Origin: Scybalocola_A sp900557175
Lineage (GTDB): Bacteria; Bacillota; Clostridia; Lachnospirales; Lachnospiraceae
DNA length: 64,000 bases
Direction: 5' to 3'
Assembly (NCBI GenBank): GCA_937890745.1
Contig: CALADH010000061.1
Location: forward strand, 1 to 64,000
The translations under genes and the position numbers were made by a program. Positions 1 through 6,956 of this stretch are shown here, in pieces (within the stretch, counting starts at the first letter, position 1; each line of letters begins with the position of its first letter). The notes below the pieces were generated by a model that was given only the letters and a program-made list of their open reading frames with translations, did no database searches and was not told the origin of the DNA.

Positions 1-38
1 ATGGAGCTGACTGTTACTAATAGGTCGAGGGCTTGACC
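1..38 (+). rRNA. 23S ribosomal RNA, 3' end (partial)
   Basis: The first bases carry the conserved end of bacterial 23S rRNA (ACTAATAGGTCGAGGGCTTG). The gene runs in from the left edge and ends near position 38, where the helix closing the 23S molecule would finish. The exact 3' end is not certain. A tRNA-Asn follows about 80 bases downstream and no 5S gene lies between them. Confidence 0.85.
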
Positions 39-120
39 TGAGAGGTCGGAAGATTGGAAGATGTAAGTAAACTATTACAATATGCAGTTTTGAAGCTATA
101 TGAAATCATATAACTTGTAT

Positions 121-193
121 TCCTCCTTAGCTCAGTCGGTAGAGCATGCGGCTGTTAACCGCAGTGTCGCTGGTTCGAGCCCGGCAGGGGGAG
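121..193 (+). tRNA. tRNA-Asn (GTT)
   Basis: A complete cloverleaf is visible. The acceptor stem TCCTCCT pairs with AGGGGGA (one G-U pair), the anticodon stem-loop carries GTT, and the T arm contains GGTTCGAGCCC. The CCA end is not encoded. It lies directly after the 23S rRNA and is followed by an intrinsic terminator, so it is the last gene of the rRNA operon. Confidence 0.95.
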
Positions 194-202
194 TATATGA
201 GG

Positions 203-231
203 CCCGTAAGCGAAAGCTTACGGGTTTTTTT
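203..231 (+). terminator. Intrinsic terminator of the rRNA operon
   Basis: A perfect 9-bp stem (CCCGTAAGC / GCTTACGGG) closed by a GAAA tetraloop is followed by seven T. It sits 10 bases after tRNA-Asn and ends the rRNA operon. Confidence 0.93.
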
Positions 232-365
232 GATATATAAATATACATTTTTTGAAATCTTTATAAAAATTTCAGAAAAGACGGGGATGGGATATGATAT
301 AATTTTTATATCATATGATTTGGTGGCTGTGTCATATCAATGAAATAAAATCAGGGGTGAAGTGA

Positions 366-1550
366 GTGAATTTAAGTAAAGAAAATATGAAAAAGATGGC
401 GCTGCTCATTGTTATGGCCATATTGGTTTACAATGGTGTGAAGCACATTGATGTCGTTTTGGATTGTATTATAAAGCTGCTGGGACTTGTATTTCCGTTT
501 ATTATAGGCGGTTGTGTCGCTTTTGTACTGAATGTGCCTATGAGCGCCATAGAACGGCATGTGTTTGAACGTTATCATGGAAAGCATCAGAAACTTGTCA
601 GTAAAATAAAACGTCCGTTAAGCTTTTTTATGGCAGTGATTCTGGTTGTTGGTGTTATTATTTTAGTCGCTGTATTTATCACGCCGCAGCTCGGAGAGAC
701 GATTGGTGTTATTATTAATCAGATTCCGAAGTTTTTTAATGACGTTCAGGTATGGATTAATCAGTTGATGGATGAATACAAGTGGGTTGCCGATCAGCTC
801 GGGCAATTAGAAATTGACTGGAATTCTTTAAGCAAGAGTCTTATTTCGTTTTTGCAGACAAGTATCGGCAGTGCTTTTTCATCGACGATGGGTTTTGCAT
901 TTGCTTTGATTAATGGTGTTGTGACATTTTTCCTGGGCTTTGTATTTGCAGTTTATGTACTGTTTCAGAAAGAGAAGTTGTCTGTTCAGGTTAAAAAAAT
1001 GATGTATGCTTACCTTAAAGAATCACATGCAGACAGAATTATTGAAGTATTGCATATGACGCATCGCACATTTTCAAGATTTTTATCCGGTCAGTGCTGC
1101 GAGGCGGTGATTTTAGGCACATTATTTTTTGTAACGCTGACAATTTTCAAAATGCCGTATGCATTATTGATTAGTGTCGTCATTGCTTTCCTTTCGCTGA
1201 TACCGATTGTTGGCGCATTTATGGGATGTTTTATCGGCGCTCTGTTAATTTTGATGGTTAATCCGTGGGAAGCGATTGCATTTGTAGTGATTTTCCTTGT
1301 CATCCAGCAGATAGAGGGCAATCTTATTTATCCGAGAGTTGTCGGAAGTTCGATTGGTCTTCCTGCAATATGGGTACTTGTGGCTGTAACGGTCGGCGGC
1401 AGCGCTTTTGGTATTGCTGGTATGCTAGTTTTTATTCCTCTGACATCAGTTGTTTATTCATTGCTTCGGGAGTGGATGTATAAGCGGCTGAGTGACCGGC
1501 ATATACCTAAAGAAAAATTTGAGAAGCGGAGCAATAAAAAAAGAAGATAG
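366..1550 (+). CDS. AI-2E family transporter (PerM/TqsA-like permease)
   Basis: A 394-residue integral membrane protein of the AI-2E exporter family (Pfam AI-2E_transport, formerly UPF0118). Members export small molecules or act as ion antiporters; the substrate here cannot be told. Several hydrophobic segments flank a hydrophilic central part (about residues 115-165). The C-terminal half carries the family signature GLPAIWVLVAVTVGG followed by GIAGMLVFIPL (about 325-355). The tail is short, basic and cytoplasmic (KKRR end). The start is a GTG at 366 preceded by a GGGGTGA ribosome-binding site. The amidohydrolase gene follows after 17 bases, so the two are probably cotranscribed. Length is normal for the family. 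Confidence 0.88.
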   Translation: MNLSKENMKKMALLIVMAILVYNGVKHIDVVLDCIIKLLGLVFPFIIGGCVAFVLNVPMSAIERHVFERYHGKHQKLVSKIKRPLSFFMAVILVVGVIILVAVFITPQLGETIGVIINQIPKFFNDVQVWINQLMDEYKWVADQLGQLEIDWNSLSKSLISFLQTSIGSAFSSTMGFAFALINGVVTFFLGFVFAVYVLFQKEKLSVQVKKMMYAYLKESHADRIIEVLHMTHRTFSRFLSGQCCEAVILGTLFFVTLTIFKMPYALLISVVIAFLSLIPIVGAFMGCFIGALLILMVNPWEAIAFVVIFLVIQQIEGNLIYPRVVGSSIGLPAIWVLVAVTVGGSAFGIAGMLVFIPLTSVVYSLLREWMYKRLSDRHIPKEKFEKRSNKKRR

Positions 1551-1567
1551 AATAAGGGGTGTTTAAA

Positions 1568-2938
1568 ATGTCACAGATTTTATTAAAGAATGGTTATATT
1601 GTTTCGATGAACGGTACCGGGCAGGTTTTTGACGGTGGAAGTGTTCTTGTTGAGAATGATAAAATCATTGCTGTCGGTATTGTTGATGAGCGGCTTGTAA
1701 AGCCGGATGCCGAGGTTATAGAGCTTGATGGAAAGTATGTGCTGCCCGGATTTGTAAATACACATGTACATACGTCACAGCAAATCAGCAGAGGTGTCGG
1801 GGATGATGTTGATTTTAAGACATGGCTTCATGAAAGAATGTGGCCGTTTGAAAGTAATATGACAGAGGAGGATTCCTATATTTCAACGCTGATGTGCTGT
1901 CTTGAACTTATTAAGTCCGGTGTGACATCTTTTGCAGAACCGGGCGGTCAATTTGTCAGTGGTATGTGTCGGGCTGTGGCTGAAGCCGGAATTCGCGGAA
2001 AGCTTGCCAAATCAGTGATGGACTGCGGTGACGGACTTCCGGAAATATGGCATAAGACGGCAGATGAGGAATTAGAGACGCAGCTTGAAGATTTTAAGAA
2101 GTTTCATAATACTGCGGACGGCAGAGTTCAGATATGGTTTGGCCTGAGAACAATTTTTAATAATACAGATGATGTTATTGTCCGGACAAAGGCGCTTGCA
2201 GATAAATACGGTGTCGGTGTGCATATGCATGTGGCGGAGGCCAAAAGCGAGATCGAGTATACAAAAGAGATTTACGGCGAACCGACAGTCACTCATTTAA
2301 ACAGGCTTGGCGTTCTTGATAAGAATCTTTTGGCAGTGCATACGGTGTGGCTGACAAATGAGGAAGTAGCTCTTTTTAAAGAACATGATGTAAAGGTATC
2401 TCACAATCCTGCATCAGCGATGAGAGTTTTAGGCTTTGCAAAAATTCCAAGAATGCTTAATGAGGGGATTTGTGTTTCTATCGGCACGGACGGCGCGTCC
2501 TCAAGCAACCGTATGGATATGGTGGACGAGATGTGGCTGACTTCCCTGATTCATAAAGGCTGGCGTTTGGATTCGACAGTTGTACCTTCACAGGATATTT
2601 TAAAAATGGCAACAATCAATGGCGCCAGAGCACTTTTGGATGATAAAATTTATGGCAGCATTGAAGTCGGAAAAAAAGCAGACTTGATTATTATTAATCC
2701 GTTCGGACCGTCCATGATGCCTGTCAATGATAAAATAGCCGCTCTTGTGACGGCGATGCATTCTTCAAATATTGAAAGCAGTATGTGTGATGGCAGATGG
2801 ATTATGCGTGACAGAAAGGTACTGACATTAGATGAGGAAATGATTGTTAAAGCTGCCTGTGAACATGCAGATGCGATTTATAAGCGTGCAGGCATTGTAC
2901 TTCCGGACAGATTTCCGGTCATTCATTGCAGAAAATAA
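1568..2938 (+). CDS. Amidohydrolase, MTA/S-adenosylhomocysteine deaminase type (TRZ/ATZ family)
   Basis: A 456-residue cytoplasmic metal-dependent hydrolase of the amidohydrolase superfamily, in the group of 5-methylthioadenosine/S-adenosylhomocysteine deaminases and chlorohydrolases. Visible motifs are the N-terminal metal site HVH at residues 66-68, a central HMHVAE His, a later His in LLAVHTVW, and the metal-binding Asp in IGTDGASSS. The C-terminus has the usual KADLIIIN segment that closes the small beta-sandwich. Members deaminate purine derivatives such as SAH, MTA or adenosine, but related enzymes act on guanine or triazines, so the substrate is a family-based guess. The ATG at 1568 is preferred over the upstream GTG at 1559 because GGGGTG lies just upstream. 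It follows the AI-2E permease gene closely. Confidence 0.82.
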   Translation: MSQILLKNGYIVSMNGTGQVFDGGSVLVENDKIIAVGIVDERLVKPDAEVIELDGKYVLPGFVNTHVHTSQQISRGVGDDVDFKTWLHERMWPFESNMTEEDSYISTLMCCLELIKSGVTSFAEPGGQFVSGMCRAVAEAGIRGKLAKSVMDCGDGLPEIWHKTADEELETQLEDFKKFHNTADGRVQIWFGLRTIFNNTDDVIVRTKALADKYGVGVHMHVAEAKSEIEYTKEIYGEPTVTHLNRLGVLDKNLLAVHTVWLTNEEVALFKEHDVKVSHNPASAMRVLGFAKIPRMLNEGICVSIGTDGASSSNRMDMVDEMWLTSLIHKGWRLDSTVVPSQDILKMATINGARALLDDKIYGSIEVGKKADLIIINPFGPSMMPVNDKIAALVTAMHSSNIESSMCDGRWIMRDRKVLTLDEEMIVKAACEHADAIYKRAGIVLPDRFPVIHCRK

Positions 2939-2955
2939 AAATTGATATATGTAAG

Positions 2956-3003
2956 AAATAAATCATCGGACAGTATCATGTAACTTTTCGATGATTTATT
3001 TTA
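2956..3003 (+). terminator. Intrinsic terminator after the amidohydrolase gene
   Basis: A 13-bp stem AAATAAATCATCG / CGATGATTTATTT with A- and T-rich flanks begins 18 bases after the stop codon. The T-rich arm runs directly into the -35 element of the tRNA-Gly promoter. Confidence 0.8.
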
Positions 3004-3032
3004 TTTACATCTTCTGTTTTTAGTGCTATAAT
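3004..3032 (+). promoter_or_regulatory. Promoter of tRNA-Gly
   Basis: TTTACA (3004-3009), a 17-base spacer and a perfect TATAAT (3027-3032) lie 10 bases before the tRNA-Gly 5' end. Confidence 0.85.
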
Positions 3033-3042
3033 GAATTTGTTC

Positions 3043-3113
3043 GCAGATATAGTACATCGGTAGTATGCCAGCTTCCCAAGCTGGAGAGGCGGGTTCGATT
3101 CCCGTTATCTGCT
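3043..3113 (+). tRNA. tRNA-Gly (CCC)
   Basis: A complete cloverleaf: acceptor GCAGATA / TATCTGC, anticodon stem CCAGC / GCTGG around the loop TTCCCAA (anticodon CCC, decoding GGG), and T arm CGGGTTCGATTCCCG. CCA is not encoded. It is transcribed alone, with its own promoter and terminator. Confidence 0.94.
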
Positions 3114-3115
3114 GA

Positions 3116-3158
3116 AAAAGGCATGAAAGTATCAGAAATTTTACTTTCATGCCTTTTA
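3116..3158 (+). terminator. Intrinsic terminator of tRNA-Gly
   Basis: A long stem (AAAGGCATGAAAGTA with its complement TACTTTCATGCCTTT) starts three bases after the tRNA and ends in T residues. Confidence 0.9.
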
Positions 3159-3361
3159 TAATTCACCAACGCTTCACAATTTATACGCATTTATGTCACA
3201 TTATGACAGTATAGTAATATATGTAAAAGTTAATTGAAGTTTTTTTCATATGTTTCCTCTTTTTGAAAAGTCCGGTTCCTCCCTTCCGGGCTTTTGATTT
3301 TGTAAGGAAACTTTTGCTTTGATATAAGATATTTTTCGTCTCGGTATAAGATGTTTCTGCC

Positions 3362-3392
3362 AAAAAAATAAGCTCTTGAAAAAACAAGAGCT
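3362..3392 (-). terminator. Intrinsic terminator of tRNA-Thr (minus strand)
   Basis: The perfect 8-bp stem AGCTCTTG / CAAGAGCT is followed, in the minus direction, by a run of T (positions 3362-3368 read as A on plus). It lies 6 bases after the tRNA-Thr 3' end. Confidence 0.88.
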
Positions 3393-3398
3393 GTAAAA

Positions 3399-3471
3399 AG
3401 CTAACAGCGGGAATCGAACCCGCGACCTACGCATTACGAGTGCGTCGCTCTACCGACTGAGCCATGTTAGC
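3399..3471 (-). tRNA. tRNA-Thr (CGT)
   Basis: On the minus strand the acceptor GCTAACA pairs with TGTTAGC, the anticodon stem ACGCA / TGCGT encloses CTCGTAA (anticodon CGT, decoding ACG), and the T arm GCGGGTTCGATTCCCGC is complete. It lies 94 bases downstream of tRNA-fMet, behind that gene's terminator. No separate strong promoter is obvious. Confidence 0.94.
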
Positions 3472-3530
3472 ACGCCTAATTATTATATAATAAATATCGG
3501 GTAAAAGTCAAGCTTTTCCCTAAAACTTTG

Positions 3531-3562
3531 AAAAAAGATACAGCACATACTGTATCTTTTTT
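3531..3562 (-). terminator. Intrinsic terminator of tRNA-fMet (works on either strand)
   Basis: The stem AAAAAAGATACA / TGTATCTTTTTT lies 3 bases beyond the 3' end of tRNA-fMet. A/T runs on both arms allow termination in both directions. Confidence 0.85.
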
Positions 3563-3565
3563 GCG

Positions 3566-3639
<74 letters not shown>

Positions 3640-3658
3640 CTATTTAATTAATAAAATT

Positions 3659-3687
3659 ATTATACACCTGTTTTTGTTATATGTCAA
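3659..3687 (-). promoter_or_regulatory. Consensus promoter of tRNA-fMet
   Basis: On the minus strand a perfect TTGACA (3682-3687), a 17-base spacer and a perfect TATAAT (3659-3664) lie about 20 bases before the tRNA. The -35 hexamer overlaps the TGA stop codon of tadA (3684-3686). Confidence 0.93.
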
Positions 3688-4184
3688 TTATTTGCAGACG
3701 CTTTCTTTAGGGCTGCCTTTTTTTCACGCAGCATTCGGAAAAAGCTGCTGAGCATCGTGGAACATTCTTCTCCAAGTATTCCGTTTTCTATAATGACTTT
3801 ATGGTTGAAGCCATCCATTTGCAAAAGATTGGTTACTGAACCGGCACAGCCGGCTTTTTGATTCATAGCGCCGATAACAACTTTATCCATTCTTGCCTGC
3901 ACGATTGCGCCGGCACACATCGGACATGGTTCCAGTGTCACATACATTGTGCAGCCTTCAAGCCGCCAGTCTCCAAGAAGGCGGCTGGCCTTTTGAATGG
4001 CCAATATTTCCGCATGGGCAAGCGTGCTCCCTTTTTTATTTCTCTGATTGTAACCTCTTGCAATAATTTTTCCGTCATAGACAATAACACAGCCTATCGG
4101 GACTTCTTCAATCGCTGCCGCCTTTTTCGCCTGACGCAGTGCTTCTTTCATAAATTTTTCATCTTCTGTATACTTTATGCCCAT
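3684..4184 (-). CDS. tadA: tRNA-specific adenosine deaminase TadA
   Basis: A 166-residue zinc-dependent cytidine-deaminase-fold enzyme that converts A34 to inosine in tRNA-Arg(ACG). The active site is intact: HAE at residues 57-59 (zinc ligand and proton shuttle) and PCPMC at 86-90 (two Cys zinc ligands). Length matches the family. The ATG start is preceded on the minus strand by AGAGAGGATAATAAA, a usable ribosome-binding site. The gene reads toward the tRNA-fMet gene and its stop codon lies inside that tRNA's -35 hexamer. It diverges from the radical-SAM activase gene at 4333. Confidence 0.93.
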   Translation of the reverse strand: MGIKYTEDEKFMKEALRQAKKAAAIEEVPIGCVIVYDGKIIARGYNQRNKKGSTLAHAEILAIQKASRLLGDWRLEGCTMYVTLEPCPMCAGAIVQARMDKVVIGAMNQKAGCAGSVTNLLQMDGFNHKVIIENGILGEECSTMLSSFFRMLREKKAALKKASANN

Positions 4185-4332
4185 TTTATTATCCTCTCTG
4201 AAATTGTCTATTACATGATTCTCAAATAATTATACTCTATTTATCCCGGCTTTTCTACTGGCAAATCGCCTTGGGCTATGCTAAAATAAAGAAAGTACAT
4301 ATTTTATTTCAAAAGAAATGGGGCGTTTTATT

Positions 4333-5034
4333 ATGGATATTAAAGGCTTAGCAAATACGACACTGACAGATTATCCCGGATTGGTTGCGGCGACACTGTT
4401 CACCGGAGGGTGCGACTTCTGCTGTCCGTTTTGTCATAACCGATCACTTGTTGTTCATCACGAAAAGCTGCCGTCACTTCCGGTTGAAGATGTTCTTGAA
4501 TTTCTTTCGAGGAGAAAGGTCGCTCTTGAAGGTGTCTGTATTACCGGAGGTGAACCGCTCCTGCAAAATGATTTGGGCGATTTCATCAGAGAGCTGAAAG
4601 CGATGGGCTATAAAATCAAGCTTGATACAAATGGTTATGATCCGACACATTTAGATCATCTTCTTAAAGATGGCCTTGTCGATTATGTTGCAATGGATAT
4701 TAAAGGCGCTCAGAGCAATTATGCAAAGGCTTCCGGCTGTCCGAACCTTGATTTGACACGCATTAAGCTGTCAGTTGATATTTTAAAAGGCAGTGATGTC
4801 GATTATGAATTTAGAACAACGGTTGTCCGTGAACTTCACTCTGCGCAGGATATGGAAGCTATCGGCCAATGGCTCTACGGCGCAAAAGCTTATTATCTCC
4901 AGCCATATGTAGAAAGCGAAGATATTATTATGCCTGTTTTTTCCAGCTACAGCAAGGCGGAGATGGTTCAGTTTCAAAAAATGCTTCAGCAGTACATTCC
5001 TTATGTAGGACTGCGCGGATACGCACGGACTTGA
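4333..5034 (+). CDS. Anaerobic ribonucleotide reductase activating protein, NrdG2-type radical SAM
   Basis: A 233-residue radical SAM protein of the type annotated as anaerobic ribonucleoside-triphosphate reductase activating protein (TIGR02495). Such enzymes reduce SAM with a [4Fe-4S] cluster and, in the family model, install a glycyl radical on a class III reductase. The cluster motif CDFCCPFC (residues 27-34, CxxxCxxC) follows the family opening IKGLANTTLTDYPG. The SAM-binding GGEPLL comes near residue 73. The ATG at 4333 is chosen because the protein then begins at the usual family position and a GGGGCG sits upstream; an ATG at 4318 would add five residues. No nrdD is in the window, so the reductase partner is elsewhere or the role differs. 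Confidence 0.8.
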   Translation: MDIKGLANTTLTDYPGLVAATLFTGGCDFCCPFCHNRSLVVHHEKLPSLPVEDVLEFLSRRKVALEGVCITGGEPLLQNDLGDFIRELKAMGYKIKLDTNGYDPTHLDHLLKDGLVDYVAMDIKGAQSNYAKASGCPNLDLTRIKLSVDILKGSDVDYEFRTTVVRELHSAQDMEAIGQWLYGAKAYYLQPYVESEDIIMPVFSSYSKAEMVQFQKMLQQYIPYVGLRGYART

Positions 5035-5118
5035 GAAAATAGTATGTACTGGATAAAATTATCTGAAATTATTTGAAATAAAAAATAAAAAAACGGGTAA
5101 ATATCCTATGATAGATTA

Positions 5119-5147
5119 TTGACAGAATATACCGGTAATGCTATACT
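5119..5147 (+). promoter_or_regulatory. Promoter of the cobalamin riboswitch transcript
   Basis: A perfect TTGACA (5119-5124), a 17-base spacer and TATACT (5142-5147) with an extended -10 TGC. Transcription should begin about 15 bases before the first riboswitch helix. A promoter this good argues that the riboswitch is active rather than a relic. Confidence 0.88.
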
Positions 5148-5167
5148 AACTATGCAATTAAATATTT

Positions 5168-5323
5168 CATATATAGGTTCATTTCAAGATGATTAAAAGG
5201 GAATACAGTGTGATTCTGTAACAGCCCTCGCTACTGTAAGAAGGACGTCTGTCCATTGGACACTGGGAAACCGGGAAGTCGGACAAGATGGTTGAGTTCA
5301 AGTCAGGAGACCTGCCATATATG
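5168..5323 (+). promoter_or_regulatory. Cobalamin (B12) riboswitch
   Basis: Conserved parts of the cobalamin aptamer appear in order: the AAAAGGGAA box (about 5196), the central GCCCTCGCTACTGTAAG segment, and the B12 box AGTCAGGAGACCTGCC (5301-5316). The outer P1 helix closes perfectly (CATATAT at 5168-5174 with ATATATG at 5317-5323). Class assignment (adenosyl- or hydroxocobalamin) was not attempted. No coding region with a ribosome-binding site follows before the terminator at 5421, and none of the nearby genes concerns B12. Confidence 0.93.
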
Positions 5324-5420
5324 ATGTTGTATATGTCTTTCGATGGGAAAGATACAGCAGTCATCAGTTCACGGGCACATGGCCTGATGTGTCGGAATTG
5401 ATTTGTACGTGATATACTGC

Positions 5421-5446
5421 GGGGTGTCTTTTCAGACACCCCTTTT
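5421..5446 (+). terminator. Terminator of the riboswitch expression platform
   Basis: A perfect 9-bp stem GGGGTGTCT / AGACACCCC followed by TTTT, about 100 bases after the aptamer. It is the likely switchable terminator. I did not identify a convincing antiterminator by eye. Confidence 0.88.
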
Positions 5447-5507
5447 GTGTGTAATAAACAATATTGTGCAAAACGATGATAATGGTAATTGCACCCATCA
5501 TTTTTAT

Positions 5508-5582
5508 AAGGTCCGGTTTATCCGACTCATGGACACTCCCCCCTCCGTGTGCATGACTAGGATAGACGGACCTTGCTTTTTT
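5508..5582 (+). ncRNA. Candidate small RNA with C-rich loop, downstream of the B12 riboswitch
   Basis: An unbranched, multi-segment hairpin can be drawn by eye. Stem AAGGTCCG / CGGACCTT (5508-5515, 5567-5574) is perfect. Next come TATCC / GGATA, then CATG / CATG and ACAC / GTGT around a G-G mismatch. The 10-base loop is TCCCCCCTCC (5537-5546). The outer stem is followed by GC and six T, so it also acts as an intrinsic terminator. The loop is complementary to Shine-Dalgarno-like GGAGG sequence. No protein is encoded. A regulatory RNA role is inferred; alternatively it is only the terminator of a lost gene. Confidence 0.6.
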
Positions 5583-5598
5583 ACTTTATAGGAAAGTT

Positions 5599-5620
5599 CA
5601 AAGCGGACTTGTCCGCTTTG
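5599..5620 (+). other. Perfect 9-bp hairpin in the lacI upstream region
   Basis: CAAAGCGGA / TCCGCTTTG with a CTTG loop. It has no T run on either strand, so it is not an ordinary terminator. With the riboswitch, its terminator and the C-rich-loop RNA, it fills the gene-free stretch 5035-5736. Confidence 0.6.
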
Positions 5621-5674
5621 CTCTGGCATAAAAAGTGCACTAAAATTACATTTACTTTTTGTGCAGTAAAACAA

Positions 5675-5703
5675 TTGCGTATTTTACTAAAAGACAGTAA
5701 AAT
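5675..5703 (+). promoter_or_regulatory. lacI-family gene promoter with embedded inverted repeat
   Basis: TTGCGT (5675-5680), a 17-base spacer and TAAAAT (5698-5703). The spacer and -10 hold an inverted repeat ATTTTACT / AGTAAAAT (5681-5688, 5696-5703), a candidate operator. A further TTTAC...GTAAA pair lies just upstream (5651-5670). Confidence 0.75.
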
Positions 5704-5736
5704 AGAAGTAGGCTTTAGGAAGGAAAGGTAAATGTT

Positions 5737-6717
5737 ATGGCGGGTATTAAAGATGTAGCTAAGTTGGCGGGCGTTTCGGTTTCTACAGTTTCTAATGTGT
5801 TGAATAATAAGAAAAATGTCGGTGACGAGACAAGGCGTCGTGTGATGGAGATTTGCGAGGAGCTCTCCTATTATCCGAATGCGGCGGGGAAGAATCTGAA
5901 AAACGGAGATACGAAGACGATTTTGTTTAATTTCAGTGATTTTGACAGAAGCTTTTATCTGAGCATTATTAATGGTATTAGTGATTATGCGGTGGATAAT
6001 GGCTATGATTTGATGATTTGTACGAGAAAGTCGTGTGAACGGTTTATGCGTAACGGTATGACAAGCGGCTGTATTATTTTAGATATGCGTATGAAGACGG
6101 AGTTTATCGAAGAAGTTGCCAGTGAGAAATATCCGGTTGTTTTTCTTGACAGGATTGTGGATCACCCATATATCAAAAGTATTGTTGTCAATAATTATGC
6201 GCCGATGGTGGAGCTTGTGCAGGGGCTTGTAGACAGGGGCTATAAGCGTTTCAGCTTTATCGGCGGACCGGAGGCCACAGACGATAATAAAGAAAGATAT
6301 CGGGCATTTATTGATGTTTTAAATGAGAATGGGCTGCCGTTTTCGGGAAAGAATTATCATTCGGGTGACTTCCGGCAGAAAACAGGCTATATGGCGGCAA
6401 AGATTATGGTGCTTTCAGACGAGCTTCCGGAGTGTATTGTGTGTGCTAATGATAATATGGCAATCGGCGCGATGCAGGCGCTGCATGAGGCAGGACTTCG
6501 AGTGCCGGAGGATGTGGCAGTCACGGGCTTTGATAATTGTGCACTTGCAGAGCCTCTCGGTCTGACGACAGTGGACATCCCAAACTACGAGCGGGGTTAC
6601 CTTGCAGCTCAGTATTTGATTGAGAATATTGAGGGCGGTCAGGAACGCGAGACATTGAAAATTAATGCGAAGGTGCGGTGGCGTAAAACGGTGTCGAAAA
6701 AAGGGCCGATGCACTAA
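5737..6717 (+). CDS. LacI/GalR-family transcriptional regulator
   Basis: A 326-residue regulator. The N-terminal LacI helix-turn-helix and hinge (IKDVAKLAGVSVSTVSNVLN, residues 4-23, through about 55) is followed by a periplasmic-binding-protein-like sugar-sensing domain (about 60-326), with the usual FIGGPEATDDN and VTGFDN segments. It stands immediately upstream of a sugar ABC importer and phosphorylase operon and most likely represses it, released by a sugar or sugar phosphate. ATG start with an AGGAAAGG ribosome-binding site. Its own promoter contains an inverted repeat, suggesting autoregulation. The effector cannot be read from sequence. Confidence 0.9.
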   Translation: MAGIKDVAKLAGVSVSTVSNVLNNKKNVGDETRRRVMEICEELSYYPNAAGKNLKNGDTKTILFNFSDFDRSFYLSIINGISDYAVDNGYDLMICTRKSCERFMRNGMTSGCIILDMRMKTEFIEEVASEKYPVVFLDRIVDHPYIKSIVVNNYAPMVELVQGLVDRGYKRFSFIGGPEATDDNKERYRAFIDVLNENGLPFSGKNYHSGDFRQKTGYMAAKIMVLSDELPECIVCANDNMAIGAMQALHEAGLRVPEDVAVTGFDNCALAEPLGLTTVDIPNYERGYLAAQYLIENIEGGQERETLKINAKVRWRKTVSKKGPMH

Positions 6718-6720
6718 AAA

Positions 6721-6769
6721 AGTAAAACAAAGTAAAATCAAAGGTAAAATAGTAAAAGAAAAAGTAAAA
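6721..6769 (+). repeat. Cluster of AGTAAAA heptamers after lacI
   Basis: Four AGTAAAA copies (6721, 6731, 6751, 6763) and one GGTAAAA (6743) are spaced 8-12 bases apart. The same motif, in both orientations, occurs around the lacI promoter. A regulator-binding array is possible; simple A-richness is the alternative. Confidence 0.5.
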
Positions 6770-6816
6770 CGATATGTGTATTTGTTATAAAAACAAAGAT
6801 TCATATCGTTTTTTTT
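6766..6816 (+). terminator. Intrinsic terminator of the lacI-family gene
   Basis: The stem AAAACGATATG / CATATCGTTTT is followed by T residues. An inner helix TTTGTTAT / AAAACAAA is also possible. Confidence 0.85.
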
Positions 6817-6879
6817 ACTGTATTTTTTGTGAGTAATTAACTAAAATAGCAAAATATACTTAAATAACCGCAGAAACTA

Positions 6880-6925
6880 TTGACAATATATAAAAATTGC
6901 ACTATTATACTGGTATAACGTTTTA
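6880..6925 (+). promoter_or_regulatory. Promoter and candidate LacI operator of the sugar operon
   Basis: A perfect TTGACA (6880-6885), a 17-base spacer and TATTAT (6903-6908). Just downstream, TATAACGTTTTA (6914-6925) is a near-palindrome centred on AACGTT, with the central CG typical of LacI/GalR-family operators. Its position at the transcription start would block initiation. The assignment to the regulator at 5737 is inferred from adjacency. Confidence 0.8.
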
Positions 6926-6956
6926 CGGAAAACAAACCAAAAGGAGGAGTATTATT

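Noticed and set aside
146..343. Reading frame through tRNA-Asn and the rRNA terminator
   Set aside because: It overlaps a clear tRNA and terminator, so it is not a gene.
5333..5401. Short reading frame (22 codons, ATG 5333 to TGA) between the B12 aptamer and its terminator
   Set aside because: There is no ribosome-binding site before the ATG, and the segment is part of the folding expression platform. Not called as a leader peptide.
5403..5591. Reading frame across the riboswitch terminator and the C-rich-loop RNA
   Set aside because: It crosses two terminators, has no ribosome-binding site and a composition driven by RNA structure.
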